DNA from: Faecalicatena contorta
GTDB taxonomy: Bacteria; Bacillota; Clostridia; Lachnospirales; Lachnospiraceae
Assembly (NCBI RefSeq): GCF_021531895.1
Contig: NZ_JAFBIX010000025.1
Coordinates: 1 to 46,521, forward strand
Length of the DNA stretch: 46,521 nt
Direction of reading: 5' to 3'
Positions 22,836 to 32,433 of this stretch are shown piece after piece; the stretch's first letter is position 1, and every line of letters starts with the position of its first letter. The translations under genes were made by a program, and so were the position numbers. The notes under the pieces were generated by a model that was given only the letters and a program-made list of their open reading frames with translations, did not search any database and was not told the DNA's origin.

Positions 22836-23218
22836 GAGAGATGACGTGTATTACCTGCCCCAATGGATGTACGCTGCAGATTGAAGAAGTAGAAGGAACA
22901 CTCCATGTTACAGGCAATAAATGTAAGAGAGGAGAAGCATTTGCCATTGCAGAGCTGACACATCCGATGAGAACCATCTGCAGCACAGTCCGGACCATCT
23001 ATCCGGAAGTACCGGTATTGCCGGTTCGGGTGTCCGGCGAGATTCCAAAAGAGAGAATCTTTGATGTTATGAAGGAGATCAATCATATCCTGGTGGACCG
23101 GCATGTCAGACGGGGGGATGTGTTGCTGGAAAATGTTCTTGGATTAGGTGTAGATATTATTGTGACGAGTAATCGACTGAGTAGAGAGGAGAATGAAAAT
23201 GAGTGCGAAACCGTATAA
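22832..23218 (+). CDS. DUF1667 protein with N-terminal Cys cluster
   Basis: The product is 128 residues, a DUF1667 family member. Near the N-terminus CITCPNGC and the following CKRGEAFA give four Cys that could hold an iron-sulfur cluster. The rest includes RTICSTVRTIYPEVPVLPVR. It overlaps the previous stop by four bases (ATGA) and overlaps the next gene's start region. The three-gene set GlpA-like / FAD-NAD oxidoreductase / DUF1667 is recurrent, so this is probably the small electron-transfer subunit. Confidence 0.9.
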   Translation: MREMTCITCPNGCTLQIEEVEGTLHVTGNKCKRGEAFAIAELTHPMRTICSTVRTIYPEVPVLPVRVSGEIPKERIFDVMKEINHILVDRHVRRGDVLLENVLGLGVDIIVTSNRLSREENENECETV

Positions 23219-24941
23219 AGGATTTGAACCAAAATGGGTAAAGGAGGCTGCTCCAAAGGACAGCTATCGGTCTATTTTCCGATGGGGAGACCCAGAGTTT
23301 GTAAAGTATCCGAAAGAATCTTTGTATAAAATGATGAAGGAAAAGTTCAAGATGACGGACGATGATTTTAAGTCTTATGCAGGTGATATCGGGATGGATC
23401 CAGTCAAGCTGGATGCACCATGCAATCTGGAGCAGAAGCATCTGGATGCATTTGTGGAGATTCTGGGAAAAGACAATGTAACAACAAAAGATTATCCAAG
23501 ACTTGCAGTTGCCTATGGAAAGACCGGGTATGATGCTGCAAGACTGCGTCAGCGTCAGATTGACAGCCTGCCGGATGCAGTTCTGTATCCTGGAACAACA
23601 GAAGAAGTGGAGAAAATCGTAGCATATTGTACGGAACAGAAGATTCCATTGTATGTATATGGCGGCGGCAGCAGTGTGACCAGAGGTGTGGAGCCGACGA
23701 AGGGCGGTGTCTCTCTGGATATGCGAAAGAGATTCAATAAAGTACTTAGTTTCAACGAAGTGGACCAGACGATTACCGTACAGAGTGGAATCTCAGGGCC
23801 ACAGCTGGAAGAAGCTTTGAACAATGCACCGCAGCTATACGGAGCCAAAAGAGCGTATACCTGTGGACATTTCCCACAGTCCTTTGAATACAGCAGTGTG
23901 GGCGGCTGGGTAGTGACCAGAGGTGCCGGACAGAACAGTACTTATTATGGATGTATCACCGATATCGTATTATCACAGAAGTATGCAACGCCAATCGGAA
24001 CAATCCAGACCAGTCATTATCCAAGAGAGGCCACCGGTCCGAATCTGAATCAGATTATGATGGGAAGTGAAGGAGCATTTGGAGTGTTGACGGAGGTAAC
24101 ATTAAAGGTATTCCGCTATATGCCGGAGAACAGAAAGCGCTTCTCCTTTATCTTTAAGAACTGGAAGGTTGCCCGGGCGGCAGCACGGGAAATGATGCAG
24201 TGCGAGGCCGGCAATGCATCCGTATTCCGCCTGTCTGACCCGGAAGAGACCAATCTGATGCTTCGCCTTTATAATGTAGATGAGACCCCTCTTTGGAATC
24301 TTCTGGATATGCGTGGATATGTGGATATGCAGAGATGCCTGTTCCTGGGATTTACTGACGGAGAGAAAGGATTTTCTAAAAATGTAGCGAAGAATATTAA
24401 GCGGATTGCCCACAAATACGGCGGAATGAGCCTGACATCTTTCGTGACCAAGAGTTGGGAAAAGGGAAGATTCAACGACCCATATCTGAGAGATACCTTG
24501 TTGGACTTTGGAATTATGACGGATACGTTAGAGTGTACGGTGAATTGGTCGAATATGGCGAAAGTGCATCAGGAAGTGAGAAAGGTATGTCATGCACTTC
24601 CGAATACCATTGTTACTACACATATGTCCCACTGTTATCCACAGGGAGCGAATCTGTACTTTATCTTTATCACAAGAATGTCGGATGCTGAGGAATTCAA
24701 GGCATATCATGCCACAATTCTGGATGCGATCCAGAAGTCTGGTGCGTCCATGAGCCATCACCATGGGATTGGAAAGATGTTTGCACCATGGCTGGAAGGT
24801 CAGCTGGGAAGAAAAGAGTATGGCGTATTTAAAGTGTTAAAAGAATATTTTGATCCAGATAATATGATGAATCCAGGCGGTACGCTTGGTCTGGATCTGA
24901 AAGAAGAGGAAAAACGATTCTTACGGGAAGATATCCAGTAG
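23199..24941 (+). CDS. FAD-binding oxidase similar to alkyl-DHAP synthase
   Basis: The product is 580 residues. An N-terminal extension (YKGFEPKWVKEAAPKDSYRS, FRWGDPE) of the kind seen in alkyl-dihydroxyacetonephosphate synthases is followed by a PCMH-type FAD domain (PDAVLYPGTTEEVEKIVAYC, VYGGGSSVTRG) and a C-terminal FAD-oxidase domain with SHHHGIGKMFAPWLE and DPDNMMNPGG. The triple His and overall layout match AGPS-like flavoproteins more than GlcD. The ATG at 23199 is chosen because AGAGGAG fits it better than the ATG six bases earlier. In this operon it could form or break an ether or oxidise a hydroxy acid; the reaction is not proven by sequence. Confidence 0.85.
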   Translation: MSAKPYKGFEPKWVKEAAPKDSYRSIFRWGDPEFVKYPKESLYKMMKEKFKMTDDDFKSYAGDIGMDPVKLDAPCNLEQKHLDAFVEILGKDNVTTKDYPRLAVAYGKTGYDAARLRQRQIDSLPDAVLYPGTTEEVEKIVAYCTEQKIPLYVYGGGSSVTRGVEPTKGGVSLDMRKRFNKVLSFNEVDQTITVQSGISGPQLEEALNNAPQLYGAKRAYTCGHFPQSFEYSSVGGWVVTRGAGQNSTYYGCITDIVLSQKYATPIGTIQTSHYPREATGPNLNQIMMGSEGAFGVLTEVTLKVFRYMPENRKRFSFIFKNWKVARAAAREMMQCEAGNASVFRLSDPEETNLMLRLYNVDETPLWNLLDMRGYVDMQRCLFLGFTDGEKGFSKNVAKNIKRIAHKYGGMSLTSFVTKSWEKGRFNDPYLRDTLLDFGIMTDTLECTVNWSNMAKVHQEVRKVCHALPNTIVTTHMSHCYPQGANLYFIFITRMSDAEEFKAYHATILDAIQKSGASMSHHHGIGKMFAPWLEGQLGRKEYGVFKVLKEYFDPDNMMNPGGTLGLDLKEEEKRFLREDIQ

Positions 24942-24961
24942 CAGTGAAAGGGGGGACTGCA

Positions 24962-26521
24962 ATGGAAGATAGAATCGTGCTTGCGTATGATGTAGGAACG
25001 CAGAGTTCAAGAGCACTTTTGATCAATCAGAGAGGCGAAATCCTGGCAAAAAGCCAGGTGAAGCACCAGGAACCGTATGAATCTCCGAACCCGGACTGGG
25101 CAGAAAAGGATGCCGATTTTTATTATCAGAATATCTGTCAGGCATCGCAGGATTTAAAAAAGAGGTATCCAGAGATATTTGAAAAGATTGAGGCGGCAGC
25201 TATCACTACGATCCGTGATACTGTTGTATGTGTTGATCGGGATGGAAAACCGCTTCGCCCGGCGATTCTGTGGCTGGATAAGCGAAAAGCCGAGGGAAAA
25301 CCGAAGTTTTCTCAGGTCACTCGTATGCTCTTTAAAGCAGTGGGGATGGAGGAGACTGCCAATGTGCAGTATCAGAAGTCTCATTGTAACTGGATCAGGC
25401 AGAATGAGCCAAAAGTGTGGGAAAAGACATACAAATACTTGCTGCTAAGTGGATATCTTATTTTCAGATTGACTGGTCAGATGGTGGATGCGGCAGCAAG
25501 CCAGGTAGGGCATATTCCGTTCGACAGTCAGTCCAGAAACTGGCAGAGAAAAGGAGCACTGACCCGTCCGGTATTCGATGTAGAAGAAGAGAAGCTGTGT
25601 GAGATCAAAGAATCTGGAGAAGTACTTGGTACGATTACCGCTCAGGCTTCGGAGGAGACAGGCCTTCCAGAAGGAATGAAATTGATCGCAACAGGTTCGG
25701 ATAAAGCCTGTGAGATCCTGGGACTTGGATGTGTCAGCAGGGAGAAAGCAGCCATTGGTCTGGGAACAACCGCAACGATAACATTTACCATTGATAAATA
25801 TCTGGAGCCAGAACGCTTTATCCCGCCATATGATTCGATCATCCAGGGGCGATTTACTCCGGAGATCGAGATATTCCGGGGATACTGGCTCATCTCCTGG
25901 TTTAAGAAAGAGTTTGCAGAAAAGGAAGTTGAGCAGGCGAAGAAGCTTGGCCTGTCGGCAGAAGAACTCCTGAATCAGCGACTAGGAGAGATTCCGGCAG
26001 GATGTGAGGGGCTTTTGTTCCAGCCGTATTTCACACCGAATATTACCATGCCGAACGCAAGAGGGGCAGTGATTGGATTCTCAGACCAGCATACGAGGAT
26101 TCATATATACCGGGCAATCATAGAAGGTATTAACTTTGCATTGATGGATGGAATGAAGCTGATGGAGCGAAGATCTGGCCATAAATTTCAGGAATTGTAT
26201 CTTGGCGGAGGAGGCTCGCAGAGCCGGGAGATCTGCCAGATTACCGCCGATATGTTCGGAATTCCTGCAATCAGGACCCAGAGCTATGAAGTGACCGGAA
26301 TCGGATGTGCGATGGCAGCATTTGTAGGGCTTGGTGTGTTCTCAAGTTATGAGGAAGCCGTGGAATCCATGGTGCATAAAAAGGATGTCTTTGAACCGAA
26401 TCTTGAGCAGCACAAGATCTACGAGAGGCTCTATGAGGAAGTGTTTAAGAATATTTATGGAAAGCTTTCGGGACTGTACGAAAGACTATACGAGATCTAT
26501 CATGAGAAAGATCTGACATAG
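24962..26521 (+). CDS. FGGY-family carbohydrate/polyol kinase
   Basis: The product is 519 residues. The N-terminal ATPase domain (VLAYDVGTQSSRALLINQRG) and C-terminal domain (LYLGGGGSQSREICQITADM) match FGGY kinases (glycerol, xylulose, gluconate types). The specificity cannot be read; the segment TIRDTVVCVDRDGKPLRPAI and ILWLDKRKAEG are reminiscent of, but not identical to, glycerol kinase. ATG 24962 follows AAAGGGGGG. It is the last gene of the TetR-flanked operon and presumably phosphorylates the substrate that the flavoenzymes then oxidise, as GlpK does for GlpA. No obvious terminator follows. Confidence 0.9.
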   Translation: MEDRIVLAYDVGTQSSRALLINQRGEILAKSQVKHQEPYESPNPDWAEKDADFYYQNICQASQDLKKRYPEIFEKIEAAAITTIRDTVVCVDRDGKPLRPAILWLDKRKAEGKPKFSQVTRMLFKAVGMEETANVQYQKSHCNWIRQNEPKVWEKTYKYLLLSGYLIFRLTGQMVDAAASQVGHIPFDSQSRNWQRKGALTRPVFDVEEEKLCEIKESGEVLGTITAQASEETGLPEGMKLIATGSDKACEILGLGCVSREKAAIGLGTTATITFTIDKYLEPERFIPPYDSIIQGRFTPEIEIFRGYWLISWFKKEFAEKEVEQAKKLGLSAEELLNQRLGEIPAGCEGLLFQPYFTPNITMPNARGAVIGFSDQHTRIHIYRAIIEGINFALMDGMKLMERRSGHKFQELYLGGGGSQSREICQITADMFGIPAIRTQSYEVTGIGCAMAAFVGLGVFSSYEEAVESMVHKKDVFEPNLEQHKIYERLYEEVFKNIYGKLSGLYERLYEIYHEKDLT

Positions 26522-26651
26522 TGAATACCCCGCCCAAGTGATTCATTTATTTTTCACAGATATTTAATAGAATCTTGTGTCAAAAGATGTTAAAATAATT
26601 CTATATTATCGAAAAATATTTGCAATTTATGCATTTTTGGACAGGTGAATA

Positions 26652-29600
26652 ATGAAGTCGAATATGTGGAAATCTACTACACGGGAAATTAAACAAAGTA
26701 TAGGCCGATTTCTTGCGATTCTTGCAATTGTTGCTTTGGGAGTTGGCCTTTTTTCAGGCCTGAAAGTGACACAGCCGGCTATGGTAAAGACTGTCAACCA
26801 GTATCTGACGGAGAAGCAATTCTATGATTATCGGATATTGTCTACCCTTGGCTTTGAACAAGAGGATGTGGAATTCCTTGCTAAGCAGAAGGATGTAAGG
26901 TACGCAGAAGGTGTCTTCAATATGGATGTTCTGTGCAATATTGCCGGAGAGAATGAAATGGTGTTAAAGGCCTATAATCTCCCGGAAGATATGAATGGAA
27001 TTGAACTTATGGAAGGCCGTATGCCGAAGAATGCCGGAGAGTGTCTTGTGGATTCTTCTTGTTTTACCAAGAAAGATATCGGGCAGACGCTGGTGCTTTC
27101 GGATACGAACGATGAAGATGATCTGGAATACTTTACAAAAACAGAATATACCATTGTAGGACTGGCGCAATCCTCCAATTACATACAGTTTGAACGAGGC
27201 AATACTTCTCTTGGAAATGGACGTATCAGTGGCTTCATGTACCTGCCATGGGAGAGCTTTGATACAGACTATTATACAGAGATTCTGGTGAAGTTTGATC
27301 AGGATTATGAGATATACAGTGATGAATATGATGCTTATATAGATGATAAGGAAGTGGAATGGGAAGACCTGGCGAAAGAGGTAGCAGAACATCACTATAC
27401 AAGAATTCTGGCAGATGCAGAAGAGAAGTTGAATGATGCGGAACAGGAACTGGCTGATGGAAGAGCGGAAGGAGAAGCAGAGCTTGCCGATGCAAGAGCA
27501 GAACTTGAGGAGGCGAAAGCGAAGCTGGAAGACGCGGACCGCAAGATCGCTGATGCAAAAAAAGAACTGGCTGATGGCCAGAAGGAGCTGGATGCCAGCC
27601 GTTCACAGCTACAGAATGCGGAATCAGAACTTGCTCAGAATGAAGTTGTATTAAATAGTAGTGCGGCAGAACTGGAAAGTAACTGGGCACTATTAGTGGA
27701 AAAAGAAGCGCAGGCAGCAGAAGGAAGACAACAGCTGGAAAGCAGTCAGACGCAGTTGAATGAGAATAAAGCGGCATTAGAAGCTGGACAAAATCAGCTA
27801 AATGAGGCACAGAATCAAGTCTCAAAGCTGCAACAACAGGTTGATTTATTAGATGCGGCCACATTGGATTCTTTTCCGCCAGAACAAAAAGAAGCGATTC
27901 TTGCGCCATTGGAAGAGGCGGTGGATGAATTACTTTCAGGATTGTCGGAAGGGAGTACCGGAGAAGGAACTGACACAAGCACCCTGTCTGCTGCACAAAG
28001 AATAGCCATTATGAATGGAAAACTTGCAGGTGCTTCCGCTGCGATTGTTCAAAAACAGAAAGAGATTACGAATCATCTGGAACAGATTCAGACAGCGCAG
28101 GAAACAATCGATGCCCAGAGACAGAACTTAGATGATGCAGATGCCCAGCTTGCAGCAGTAAGAGCCCAACTGGAGGCTGCCCAGAAGGAATTGGATTCCG
28201 GCAAAGCCCAGATTGAGTCTGGAAAGAAGCAGATAGCAGAAAGCTGGAATGCGTTCTTTGCAGGAGAGGCTGAGATTGAGAGTGGAAAAGCTGAGATCGC
28301 AAAGAATGAAGCAGAGCTTCAGGATGGATGGCAGGAATATAACGATGGTCTGGCAGAGTATGCGGAAGGCTATCAGGAATTTGTAGATGAGATTGCAGAT
28401 GCAGAGAAGAAGATTGCGGATGCAAGAGAAGAGATCGAAGATCTTGCATCACCGGAAAGCTATCTGTTGGATCGAAATACGAATGTTGGATATGCATGTT
28501 TCGAGAGTGATTCGGCAATCATCAATGGAATTGCCAATGTATTCCCGGTATTCTTCTTCGCTGTAGCGGCACTGGTATGTATTACTACGATGAGCCGGAT
28601 GATTGAAGAACAGAGAACGCAGATCGGTGTGTTAAAAGCACTGGGTTATAGTAAGTCATCGATTATGGGCAAGTATCTGTTCTATTCAAGCACAGCAGCA
28701 GTGTTAGGTTGTTTGATTGGATTCTTTGGTGGAACCTGGCTGTTCCCGAATGTCATCTGGTATGCCTATGGAATGATGTACGATGTGGGGAAATTGTCAT
28801 ATGTATTGGATTGGCAGCTTGGTCTGATCTCATTGATTGTGTCTGTAGCATGTTCTGCCGGAACTACGTTCCTGACTTGCCGCAAGGAACTTGGTGAGGT
28901 GGCAGCGGAGCTGATGAGACCAAAAGCGCCAAAGGCCGGAAAGCGAGTGCTTCTTGAGCGAGTGCCATTTATCTGGAAACGCCTGAAATTCTTATATAAA
29001 GTGTCCTATCGGAATGTATTTCGTTATAAGAAACGGTTCCTGATGATGGTAATCGGTATCAGCGGATGTACAGCATTACTTGTGACGGGATTCGGAATCA
29101 ATGATTCAGTGACGAACATAGCAAGCGATCAATATGATAATATCCAGATTTATGATATGAGTGTAACATTGGCAGATGAAGCAGAGGAAAGTACAAAGGC
29201 TGAGATTAAGAAGTCACTGGGAAAAGAGGTATCGGAGTCTGTCTATGTGATGGAAAAGAGTATGGATCTTGTTCATGGAGACCAATTGAAGGGTATCAAT
29301 CTGGTTGCAGTGGATGAGAAGGAAGATATTGCTCCATTTGTACATCTGAAAGATCCGGATGGTAAGAAAATATCTTATCCGGGAGAGGGAGAGTGTATTC
29401 TTTCCGAAGCGATTGCAGAGAACTATGAGATAGAAGTAGGAGATACCATTACACTACAGGATGAGAACCATGAGACCATGGAACTTAAAGTCAGTGGTAT
29501 CTTTGAAAATCACATTAGAAATTATGTATACATGACGACGCAGACTTATGAGAAATATATGGGAGAGGATGCATCTCTGAATGCTGTCTATATCAACGCC

Positions 29601-30116
29601 TCAGAAAAAGCAGATGTGCATCAGCTTTCTGCAGATCTGATGAAGATGGATGAAGTGACGAATGTAACGGTATCTGAAGATACCAAGACTCGCTTCGCCA
29701 GCATGATGAACAGTATGAATCTGGTAGTAGTGGTAATTATTGTATGTGCGGCCGGACTGGCATTTATTGTATTGTATAACCTTACCAATATCAATATCAC
29801 GGAACGCATAAAAGAAATCGCAACGATTAAGGTACTGGGCTTTTATAGGAATGAAACTGCAAGTTATGTATTCCGTGAAAACATGATACTGACATTTATA
29901 GGAACGATGGCAGGACTCGTTCTTGGAAAATATTTTCACATGTTTGTGATGTCGCAGGTAAAGGTAGATCAGGTGGCATTTGATGTCCGGATTGCACCGA
30001 TCAGTTATGTGTATAGTATACTGTTGACTTTTGCATTTGCCTGGTTCGTAGATCTTGTCATGAATGGCAAATTAAAACGCATCAGCATGGCAGAATCACT
30101 AAAATCTGTAGATTAA
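26652..30116 (+). CDS. Very large FtsX-type permease with coiled-coil extracellular domain
   Basis: The product is 1154 residues. The first membrane segment (RFLAILAIVALGVGLFSGLK) is followed by an extracellular region; residues about 255-600 are a long Glu/Ala/Lys-rich coiled coil with repeats of the type LADARAELEEAKAKLEDADR. FtsX domains follow near 630-740 (MSRMIEEQRTQIGVLKALGY) and 1020-1150 (ITERIKEIATIKVLGFYRNE). Such permeases normally need an ABC ATPase encoded beside them, but neither neighbour is one. Family members have been linked to lipid or peptide export or mechanotransmission. Weak AGGTG precedes the ATG. A strong terminator follows, so it is transcribed alone. Confidence 0.9.
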   Translation: MKSNMWKSTTREIKQSIGRFLAILAIVALGVGLFSGLKVTQPAMVKTVNQYLTEKQFYDYRILSTLGFEQEDVEFLAKQKDVRYAEGVFNMDVLCNIAGENEMVLKAYNLPEDMNGIELMEGRMPKNAGECLVDSSCFTKKDIGQTLVLSDTNDEDDLEYFTKTEYTIVGLAQSSNYIQFERGNTSLGNGRISGFMYLPWESFDTDYYTEILVKFDQDYEIYSDEYDAYIDDKEVEWEDLAKEVAEHHYTRILADAEEKLNDAEQELADGRAEGEAELADARAELEEAKAKLEDADRKIADAKKELADGQKELDASRSQLQNAESELAQNEVVLNSSAAELESNWALLVEKEAQAAEGRQQLESSQTQLNENKAALEAGQNQLNEAQNQVSKLQQQVDLLDAATLDSFPPEQKEAILAPLEEAVDELLSGLSEGSTGEGTDTSTLSAAQRIAIMNGKLAGASAAIVQKQKEITNHLEQIQTAQETIDAQRQNLDDADAQLAAVRAQLEAAQKELDSGKAQIESGKKQIAESWNAFFAGEAEIESGKAEIAKNEAELQDGWQEYNDGLAEYAEGYQEFVDEIADAEKKIADAREEIEDLASPESYLLDRNTNVGYACFESDSAIINGIANVFPVFFFAVAALVCITTMSRMIEEQRTQIGVLKALGYSKSSIMGKYLFYSSTAAVLGCLIGFFGGTWLFPNVIWYAYGMMYDVGKLSYVLDWQLGLISLIVSVACSAGTTFLTCRKELGEVAAELMRPKAPKAGKRVLLERVPFIWKRLKFLYKVSYRNVFRYKKRFLMMVIGISGCTALLVTGFGINDSVTNIASDQYDNIQIYDMSVTLADEAEESTKAEIKKSLGKEVSESVYVMEKSMDLVHGDQLKGINLVAVDEKEDIAPFVHLKDPDGKKISYPGEGECILSEAIAENYEIEVGDTITLQDENHETMELKVSGIFENHIRNYVYMTTQTYEKYMGEDASLNAVYINASEKADVHQLSADLMKMDEVTNVTVSEDTKTRFASMMNSMNLVVVVIIVCAAGLAFIVLYNLTNINITERIKEIATIKVLGFYRNETASYVFRENMILTFIGTMAGLVLGKYFHMFVMSQVKVDQVAFDVRIAPISYVYSILLTFAFAWFVDLVMNGKLKRISMAESLKSVD

Positions 30117-30160
30117 AAGAATGGGAAAAGGTTATGATATCTTTTCCCATTCTTTTTTAT
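30115..30160 (+). terminator. Strong intrinsic terminator after FtsX-type permease
   Basis: AAGAATGGGAAAAG, ten-base loop, CTTTTCCCATTCTT then a T run. The stem starts a few bases after the stop codon. Confidence 0.95.
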
Positions 30161-30220
30161 TACTTTCGCATATCTGTGATTGAAAATATTTAAAAATTAA
30201 TATTTGTAAATACAACTGTC

Positions 30221-30249
30221 TTGTCACATGTAAATTACAGTGGTATAAT
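30221..30249 (+). promoter_or_regulatory. Promoter of nad operon
   Basis: TTGTCA (30221-30226), 17-base spacer, TATAAT (30244-30249), 31 bases before nadA. ACTGT/ACAGT half-sites flank the -35 and spacer and could be part of a NiaR operator, but the match is too weak to call. Confidence 0.7.
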
Positions 30250-30280
30250 GGTCTGAGTCTGAAAAAGGAGAGAAAAAGTT

Positions 30281-31186
30281 ATGACTATCGTAGATAAAAT
30301 TGAAAAGTTGAAAAAAGAGAAGAACGCAGTGATTCTGGCACATTATTATGTGAAGCCGGAAGTACAGGAAGTTGCAGATTATATAGGAGACTCCTATTAT
30401 CTGAGTAAGGTGGCCGTTGGGCTTAAAGAACAGACCATTGTATTCTGCGGTGTTGAATTTATGGGAGAGAGCGCCAAGGCATTGAATCCCCAGAAGACGG
30501 TACTTATGCCGGATCTGAGTGCAGATTGTCCGATGGCGCATATGGCAGATCCTGAGATTATTCAGAAGATGCGTGATACATATGAAGATCTGGCGGTTGT
30601 GTGTTATATCAATTCTACAGCAGAATTGAAGAAATATTCTGATGTATGTGTAACTTCAGCAAATGCAGTGAAGATTGTAAAAGCACTTCCTAATAAAAAT
30701 ATTTTCTTTATTCCGGACCGTAATCTGGCTCATTATATTGCAGGGCTTGTGCCGGAGAAGAATTTTGTGTATAACGAAGGATTCTGTCCGACGCATGAAA
30801 GAATGCAGGCAGAGGAAGTTCTGGAAGTAAAAAAAGAACATCCAGAGGCAAAAGTATTATCTCATCCAGAATGCAGGACAGAGATTCTGGAGATTTCTGA
30901 TTATATTGGAAGCACTTCCGGGATTATTAGATACGCGACTGAAAGCGAAGAAAAAGAATTTATTATCTGTACGGAAGAAGGAGTTTCTTATAAGCTTTGT
31001 CAGAACAATCCGGAAAAGAAGTTTTATTTTCCGAAGTCAGTTCCGACCTGTCCAAATATGAAGAAGAATTCTTTGGAAAAGATATTGCATGTTCTGGAGA
31101 CAGGAGAGAATGAAGTCCAGATTACGGAAGAGCTTCGCGAAGCTTCTGTGAAACCATTGGAGAGAATGCTGGAGCTTGCGAAGTAA
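30281..31186 (+). CDS. nadA: Quinolinate synthase NadA
   Basis: The product is 301 residues, normal length. Condenses iminoaspartate with dihydroxyacetone phosphate to quinolinate in the cytosol. The N-terminus (NAVILAHYYVKPEVQEVADY) is the NadA signature; the three [4Fe-4S] ligand Cys are recognisable in ADCPMAH, GFCPTHE and PTCPNMKKNSLEKI. AAAAAGGAG precedes the ATG. It is the first gene of nadA-nadB-nadC-niaR, spaced 64, 25 and 77 bases, a complete de novo pathway from aspartate to nicotinate mononucleotide under a likely nicotinate-responsive repressor. Confidence 0.97.
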   Translation: MTIVDKIEKLKKEKNAVILAHYYVKPEVQEVADYIGDSYYLSKVAVGLKEQTIVFCGVEFMGESAKALNPQKTVLMPDLSADCPMAHMADPEIIQKMRDTYEDLAVVCYINSTAELKKYSDVCVTSANAVKIVKALPNKNIFFIPDRNLAHYIAGLVPEKNFVYNEGFCPTHERMQAEEVLEVKKEHPEAKVLSHPECRTEILEISDYIGSTSGIIRYATESEEKEFIICTEEGVSYKLCQNNPEKKFYFPKSVPTCPNMKKNSLEKILHVLETGENEVQITEELREASVKPLERMLELAK

Positions 31187-31250
31187 AGATGATGCAGAAC
31201 AAAAGTATCTGCGAATAAATGGGGCATTTGGCACCGGGAAGGATTGAAAG

Positions 31251-32408
31251 ATGAAGATATATACCGATGTTGTTATTGTTGGTACAGGAGTGGCTGGTCT
31301 GTTCAGTGCACTTCATCTGCCCTCGGACAAGAAGATTCTTATGATTACAAAATCAGATCTGGAGAGCAGTGACTCTTTTCTGGCTCAGGGAGGAATATGC
31401 GTTTTGAGAGATGAATCTGACTATGACAGCTATTTTGAAGATACAATGAAGGCGGGGCACTATGAAAACCGCAGAGAATCTGTAGATATTATGATTCGAA
31501 GTTCCAGAGATATTATCAACGAGTTGGTTGGATATGGAGTGGAATTTGAAAAAAAGGATGGAGAGTTTGAGTATACACGAGAAGGTGCTCATTCAAAACC
31601 ACGAATTTTATTTCACGAGGATATTACGGGAAAGGAGATTACAAGTAAGCTGTTGGCACAGGTCAAGAAACTTGACAATGTGACTATTTATGAATATACA
31701 GCTATGACGGATATTATTGAAGAAGATGGAAGATGTATCGGTATTCTGGCAGAAAATGAACATGGTAAGCTGACTGTATATGCAGAGAATACGATTCTGG
31801 CAAGTGGCGGTATTGGCGGAAAATATAAGCATTCTACGAATTTCCCACATTTGACAGGTGATGCACTTGATATTTCGAAAAAACACGGCATTCGCCTGGA
31901 ACATCTGGACTATGTGCAGATTCACCCGACGACACTTTATTCTGAAAAGCCGGGACGACGATTCTTAATATCGGAATCTGTGCGAGGAGAGGGTGCTGTG
32001 TTATATAATAAGAAGAAAGAGCGTTTTGTTGATGAGCTGTTGCCGCGGGATGTGGTGACAAAGGCTATTCGTGAACAGATGGAGAAAGACGGTTCCGAAT
32101 ATGTATGGCTTTCTATGGAGCATATCTCGAAAGAGGAGATTATGAAGCATTTTCCGAATATATACCAGCATTGTCTCGAAGAAGGGTACGATGTAACGAA
32201 GGAATGTATTCCGGTAGTGCCGGCGCAGCATTATTTTATGGGTGGAATCTGGGTGGATTCTGACAGCCGGACTTCTATGGATCATCTGTATGCTGTTGGT
32301 GAGACGAGCTGCAATGGTGTACATGGGGCGAATCGTCTGGCAAGTAATTCGCTGCTGGAGAGTATGGTATTTGCAAAACGGGCAGCACAAAAGATTGGAC
32401 GCTCATAA
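31251..32408 (+). CDS. nadB: L-aspartate oxidase NadB (short form)
   Basis: The product is 385 residues. FAD-binding start (TDVVIVGTGVAGLFSALHLP), SDSFLAQGGICVLRDES, the active-site region THSTNFPHLTGDALDISKKH-like sequence, HPTTLY, and the end GVHGANRLASNSLLESMVFA identify NadB, which oxidises aspartate to iminoaspartate. Most NadB proteins have about 430-540 residues with a C-terminal helical domain; this one stops shortly after the FAD domain, as in several other Clostridia, so it is a natural short form rather than a clear truncation. In anaerobes fumarate, not oxygen, is the likely electron acceptor. Confidence 0.95.
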   Translation: MKIYTDVVIVGTGVAGLFSALHLPSDKKILMITKSDLESSDSFLAQGGICVLRDESDYDSYFEDTMKAGHYENRRESVDIMIRSSRDIINELVGYGVEFEKKDGEFEYTREGAHSKPRILFHEDITGKEITSKLLAQVKKLDNVTIYEYTAMTDIIEEDGRCIGILAENEHGKLTVYAENTILASGGIGGKYKHSTNFPHLTGDALDISKKHGIRLEHLDYVQIHPTTLYSEKPGRRFLISESVRGEGAVLYNKKKERFVDELLPRDVVTKAIREQMEKDGSEYVWLSMEHISKEEIMKHFPNIYQHCLEEGYDVTKECIPVVPAQHYFMGGIWVDSDSRTSMDHLYAVGETSCNGVHGANRLASNSLLESMVFAKRAAQKIGRS

Positions 32409-32433
32409 TGTGAAGAGAAGGAGACATTAGATT

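Noticed and set aside
27235-27996. Long minus-strand ORF of 253 codons
   Set aside because: It is the shadow of the low-complexity coiled coil of the FtsX-type permease; composition is Leu/Pro/His-rich with no ribosome site.
31251-32408. Truncated nadB
   Set aside because: The frame ends cleanly after the FAD domain, spacing to nadC is normal, and short NadB proteins are known in Clostridia.
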